Below are positions 61,543 to 64,000 of a DNA stretch of 64,000 nucleotides, in pieces. Positions within the stretch are counted from its first letter, which is position 1; every line of letters begins with the position of its first letter. Position numbers and translations under genes: made by a program. The DNA comes from VAZQ01 sp963841705 (GTDB taxonomy: Bacteria; Pseudomonadota; Alphaproteobacteria; Rhizobiales; Xanthobacteraceae), in assembly GCA_963841705.1 (NCBI GenBank), contig CAWJDY010000079.1, positions 59,517 through 123,516 of the forward strand, written 5' to 3'. Below the pieces are notes generated by a model that made no database searches, was not told where the DNA came from, and saw only the letters and a program-made list of their open reading frames with translations.

Positions 61543-62031
61543 TTAACGAACAGTTGAAAGCAGAACGCCCCCACAGAGGAGGCCCACAACCCATAGGAAC
61601 AGGAGGTGCCCGGTGGGGGCAGGGAGCATTCGCCGCCACGACTGAGGCTGCGCGGGTGCGGGTTCCTTCCGCTGATCCGTGATCGCGAGTGCCGCCAGCC
61701 GTTCCGCCTGCTGCTGCCAGCGGTCCCGTTGCTCGCGGATGTCGTCGAGCATCGATTTGAAATCGGATAGTCGTGCTTCGGCCAGGGTGGTGCGTGCATT
61801 GGCTTCGGCGAGAGCCGTTTCACCCCGGGTTACGCCTCGTTCCTCCGTACCGTTCCCCGTGGCGGTGTCATCCGTCAGGGGCGGGTAAACCCGATGCAAC
61901 TCGCAGGGCTCGATGGCCCATTGGCCGAACTCATCTCGCCCTGCACTGATCCTGCCCCCCTTGATGCTTCGCAGGATCGACGTTTTAGACATGCCGACGG
62001 CTTTCGCGGCCTGCCCGAGGGTGTAACCCAT
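61543..62031 (-). CDS. helix-turn-helix protein with coiled coil and C-terminal membrane anchor
   Basis: The 162-residue protein starts MGYTLGQAAKAVGMSKTSIL, a MerR/excisionase-like helix-turn-helix followed by KGGRISAGRDEFGQWAIEPC. Residues 75-125 (ALAEANARTTLAEARLSDFK, then REQRDRWQQQAERLAALAIT) look like a coiled coil. The last 25 (HLLFLWVVGLLCGGVLLSTV) form a transmembrane helix. It would tether DNA to the membrane, as suggested for some plasmid, phage or island maintenance proteins. Its role is unknown. No partner is seen next to it. Confidence 0.65.
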   Translation of the reverse strand: MGYTLGQAAKAVGMSKTSILRSIKGGRISAGRDEFGQWAIEPCELHRVYPPLTDDTATGNGTEERGVTRGETALAEANARTTLAEARLSDFKSMLDDIREQRDRWQQQAERLAALAITDQRKEPAPAQPQSWRRMLPAPTGHLLFLWVVGLLCGGVLLSTVR

Positions 62032-62179
62032 GTGTTGCTCTCCGTTCCCTGAACTGATCCGCGCAACGGTGCAGGCGGAACGGTTGACGGGAGGTTAACG
62101 GCTCGGCCAAGCATTGCTTGTCGGCCCTCTGGCCGGCCGGATATACCGCTCGGGTGCCCGCGACCAGCCCACGACAGAG

Positions 62180-62407
62180 AGCCGCGATCTTCGAGCCGGT
62201 AACCCTCGCGGCCACATCCGCGGCCACGGCTGCCGTGACCTGCTCGTCTACTGCGTCTCGGGCCGCTGCCATCACAGCGCGACCGTGAACGCCGATTGGC
62301 TCCTCGACGATATGCCGGTGCGCTCGCTCTGCCGGCACATGGTCCCATGGTCCGCGCCCGCTGCGGGATGATCGGCGCCGATGTCCGGCCGGATTGGAGC
62401 CCGCATG
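62180..62407 (+). pseudogene. zinc-ribbon small protein, frameshifted by an 8-bp duplication
   Basis: CRDLLVYCVSGRCHHSATVN and then ADWLLDDMPVRSLCRHM match a small rhizobial protein family whose members continue with a CxxCG...GADVRP ribbon. Here that end (RCGMIGADVRPDWSP) is in another frame. The cause is visible: CATGGTCC is repeated directly at 62338-62345 and 62346-62353. Dropping one copy restores the frame. One ribbon Cys also appears to be Arg. The gene is probably dead. Confidence 0.6.
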
Positions 62408-62515
62408 ATGGTGCTTCATTTACAGCCGTTACCGCCCGACTTCATCGCGCCGTGCCTCCCGGTCGCGTCGTCGACTACCGCAAGGAGCCAGAGCTGATGA
62501 ATGAAAATCCCTCCC

Positions 62516-62965
62516 CTAGCTCTGGTCAACATCATCCTTGATGAATTGCCGGAAGGGTTCCTCAATAAACTGACTTGGCCGCCACCCCTTCACTAGTTTG
62601 TCGAGAAAAAAAGCATCAAGTGTGCTCAGCGCTAAACCAGTTGCTGTTCCAATTCCACCGGCAAACGCCATATCGAGGACCACGCCGCCACCTGTAAAGA
62701 GTAAGAACCGAATCGATTTTGTCGGGAGTTTTTCCGCCCAGGTTTTCGAGCTAATCGCGTTCAAGTATTCGGAAACAAGCTCTGCATCAGGATTTCTACC
62801 CGCCAGCCATTCTCTGAAACGTGCAGCACGGTCGAGCAGCTTAAATAATTCATTAATCGAGCGCTCCCCTGAATTGATAACCTCCCGAACGCTTCGAGCA
62901 TTCGGCACAACGACCCGCTCAAAAAGATCGTGCTGTAATTCACTTGCGATTCGACTACGGATCAA
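62516..62965 (-). CDS. C-terminal fragment (3 of 3) of a split hypothetical protein
   Basis: This frame holds RSRIASELQHDLFERVVVPN, SVREVINSGERSINELFKLL and DAFFLDKLVKGWRPSQFIEE. With the next two frames upstream it reads as one continuous protein of roughly 400 residues. The ATG at its start is accidental: adding one A to a run of six (about 62973-62978) joins VIGKK to YSDLIRSRIASELQ in frame. I do not know the protein's function. The DNA is visibly more A+T-rich than the core of the window. Confidence 0.6.
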   Translation of the reverse strand: MIRSRIASELQHDLFERVVVPNARSVREVINSGERSINELFKLLDRAARFREWLAGRNPDAELVSEYLNAISSKTWAEKLPTKSIRFLLFTGGGVVLDMAFAGGIGTATGLALSTLDAFFLDKLVKGWRPSQFIEEPFRQFIKDDVDQS

Positions 62966-63387
62966 ATCGGAATATTTTTTCCGATAACGTATGAATTGGC
63001 AGGGCTGGGCACGATTTCAGCCATGTATTCTGCGGCGAAGTAGGCATCTACTCGCGCATTTACAAGATGAGCCAATACATATGCCGGGGTAACAGTGCTG
63101 TGTGTCACCGGAATCCTTTGGTGATAGATTTTGTTGATCGCATTGAAATCCACGTTCGTATCAACCGCAAACGCCTCCCCAACTTTAAGCAGTCTAAAAA
63201 ATGTGTTTTCTGGAATAATATACTCGGGACAGAGTACTTCTATCACTCCGCGGGCCGCATCCTCCACGAAAGCAGGCTCTGAGAAGTCTTGTCGAGCAAG
63301 CTGCAGAAGGCCATTGTTGGAAGGCACTCTATGAAAATTCAATATGTTTGATAATCCTTTTCGTCTCCCTGCTGGAAATCTGATCAT
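62962..63387 (-). CDS. middle fragment (2 of 3) of a split hypothetical protein
   Basis: The credible part runs from HRVPSNNGLLQLARQDFSEP through AVDTNVDFNAINKIYHQRIP to ARVDAYFAAEYMAEIVPSPA. The first 18 residues are probably out of frame. In a neighbouring frame the same DNA gives ISSRETKRIIKHIEFS, a more natural lead-in. Slips at a run of five G's and one of four T's would explain the breaks. Both ends overlap adjacent fragments by four bases, which mimics an operon. Confidence 0.55.
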   Translation of the reverse strand: MIRFPAGRRKGLSNILNFHRVPSNNGLLQLARQDFSEPAFVEDAARGVIEVLCPEYIIPENTFFRLLKVGEAFAVDTNVDFNAINKIYHQRIPVTHSTVTPAYVLAHLVNARVDAYFAAEYMAEIVPSPANSYVIGKNIPI

Positions 63388-63719
63388 CGCTCCCCCTTTT
63401 GAGGGCGAATTTTAAGTGTTGTGACGGGCTTAAATGTTGGTGCGTTGGCGTGACAACAAACTGTACAGGGGAAGTGAGTGGACAGAATACCTCCTAAATC
63501 AGCCACCCCAAAATTTTCAGGAGCATAGGAGGCTTTAATTTCTGGACGTTCCAAAAGCGTAGCTAATCCATCTGTGCCAAGCTTTCGGAGCAGAGTTCCT
63601 ACTGAACCGAAATCGAGCACAAGGTGAGTCGAACCGTAGAAGAGAAGCGTTTCGGCCACCAAACCCAAATCAACGTGGTAGTCGACGCCGGCCCCTCGAA
63701 TTACAGCCTTCTCGAACAT
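63384..63719 (-). CDS. N-terminal fragment (1 of 3) of a split hypothetical protein
   Basis: This begins MFEKAVIRGAGVDYHVDLGL and continues VAETLLFYGSTHLVLDFGSV, GTLLRKLGTDGLATLLERPE and IKASYAPENFGVADLGGILS. The start is plausible. I recall uncharacterised proteins of this type in varied bacteria, often in variable genome regions, but cannot assign a role. The last codons (KIRPQKGER) lie beyond the probable frameshift. Confidence 0.55.
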   Translation of the reverse strand: MFEKAVIRGAGVDYHVDLGLVAETLLFYGSTHLVLDFGSVGTLLRKLGTDGLATLLERPEIKASYAPENFGVADLGGILSTHFPCTVCCHANAPTFKPVTTLKIRPQKGER

Positions 63720-63864
63720 TAACTCACCCGGTCAATGCGAAAGGATTAAAAAAAATGACATCCTAAGAACGTCCTTGAAAGGAACAAACCGGGTGAAAAA
63801 GTTGGAACGCGACGGCCCGAGAAGTTGGAACGCAACAAAATGGGGGAGCTAAGTCATTGAAATC

Positions 63865-63923
63865 TGGCGGGAGCGACGGGGCTCGAACCCGCGACCTTCG
63901 GCGTGACAGGCCGACGCTCCTCG
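63865..63923 (-). other. tRNA-Asp 3' fragment (probable attachment-site remnant)
   Basis: On the minus strand TCGGCCTGTCACGCCGA is a complete anticodon arm with anticodon GTC (Asp). AGGTC, then GCGGGTTCGAGCCCCGT, a T-arm, and CGCTCCCGCCA, acceptor strand with CCA, follow. The 5' half (acceptor and D-arm) is replaced by unrelated sequence just before GAGCG. Integrases often use tRNA 3' ends as attachment sites, leaving such partial copies. I see no integrase in the window. The rest of 63720-64000 holds no supported gene. Confidence 0.7.
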
Positions 63924-64000
63924 CAAAAGGCAAATAATCGCAATGGCGTATGACACTCGGAGCAACCATTAACGGAACAGAAGGACGGCAAAAGTGTCAT

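Overview
The window reads as chromosomal DNA of a high-G+C alphaproteobacterium of the order Hyphomicrobiales (Bradyrhizobium/Nitrobacteraceae-like). Pointers are a phosphatidylcholine synthase, HspQ, an IalB-family protein, several orphan Tat-type ABC solute-binding proteins ending in ...DEVIE, and many mosaic intergenic palindromes typical of the group. All assignments come from reading the sequence; no database search was possible.

Layout. 1-7.9 kb is a regulator-rich and partly decayed block: a FAD-linked oxidase cut by the left edge, oxyR, a cupin pseudogene, two AraC regulators, a secreted cupin and a nitronate monooxygenase. It holds at least three traces of local duplication and decay. 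8-15.6 kb carries a DUF2189 membrane protein, an acid-ceramidase/NAAA-like hydrolase, a small catabolic set (dienelactone hydrolase, DUF6295, enoyl-CoA hydratase, convergent FAD monooxygenase) and rimO. 15.6-20.5 kb is a tandem array of four intact ABC solute-binding proteins joined by 4-base stop/start overlaps. A fifth, broken copy follows, next to a decayed group II intron. 20.7-31.2 kb holds an oxidoreductase, a TTT-type binding protein, biotin genes (bioF-bioD divergent from bioA, no bioB), quinone oxidoreductase, pcs, a UbiH-like hydroxylase, a CoA-ester lyase and hspQ. 31.2-40.4 kb encodes the cell envelope: IalB, a YejA-like peptide-binding protein, two c-type cytochromes and an RND pump with its adaptor.

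40.6-53.7 kb is a surface-polysaccharide locus: flippase-like protein, gmd, ugd, manC, a GT4 glycosyltransferase, AGE-family epimerase, WlbA-like dehydrogenase, MurJ-family flippase and GT39 transferase. Gmd, Ugd and ManC make or convert sugar nucleotides, the transferases use them, and the membrane proteins could move lipid-linked intermediates. The GT4 gene seems to have lost its ATG to an ATA inside the stop/start overlap with the epimerase gene. 53.7-61.1 kb mixes a transposase remnant, a four-unit hairpin array, a methyltransferase, a UbiD decarboxylase, repeats, and a hipBA module with two matching palindromes upstream. 61.2-64 kb looks like a decayed, partly A+T-rich island. It has a truncated methyltransferase, a tRNA-like 3' end, a membrane-tethered HTH protein, a zinc-ribbon pseudogene, one gene broken into three reading frames, and a tRNA-Asp 3' fragment near the right edge.

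I see no CRISPR array, rRNA, complete tRNA or complete insertion sequence. The best candidates for follow-up are the solute-binding-protein array with its intron, the ATA start, the twin hipBA palindromes and the decayed island.
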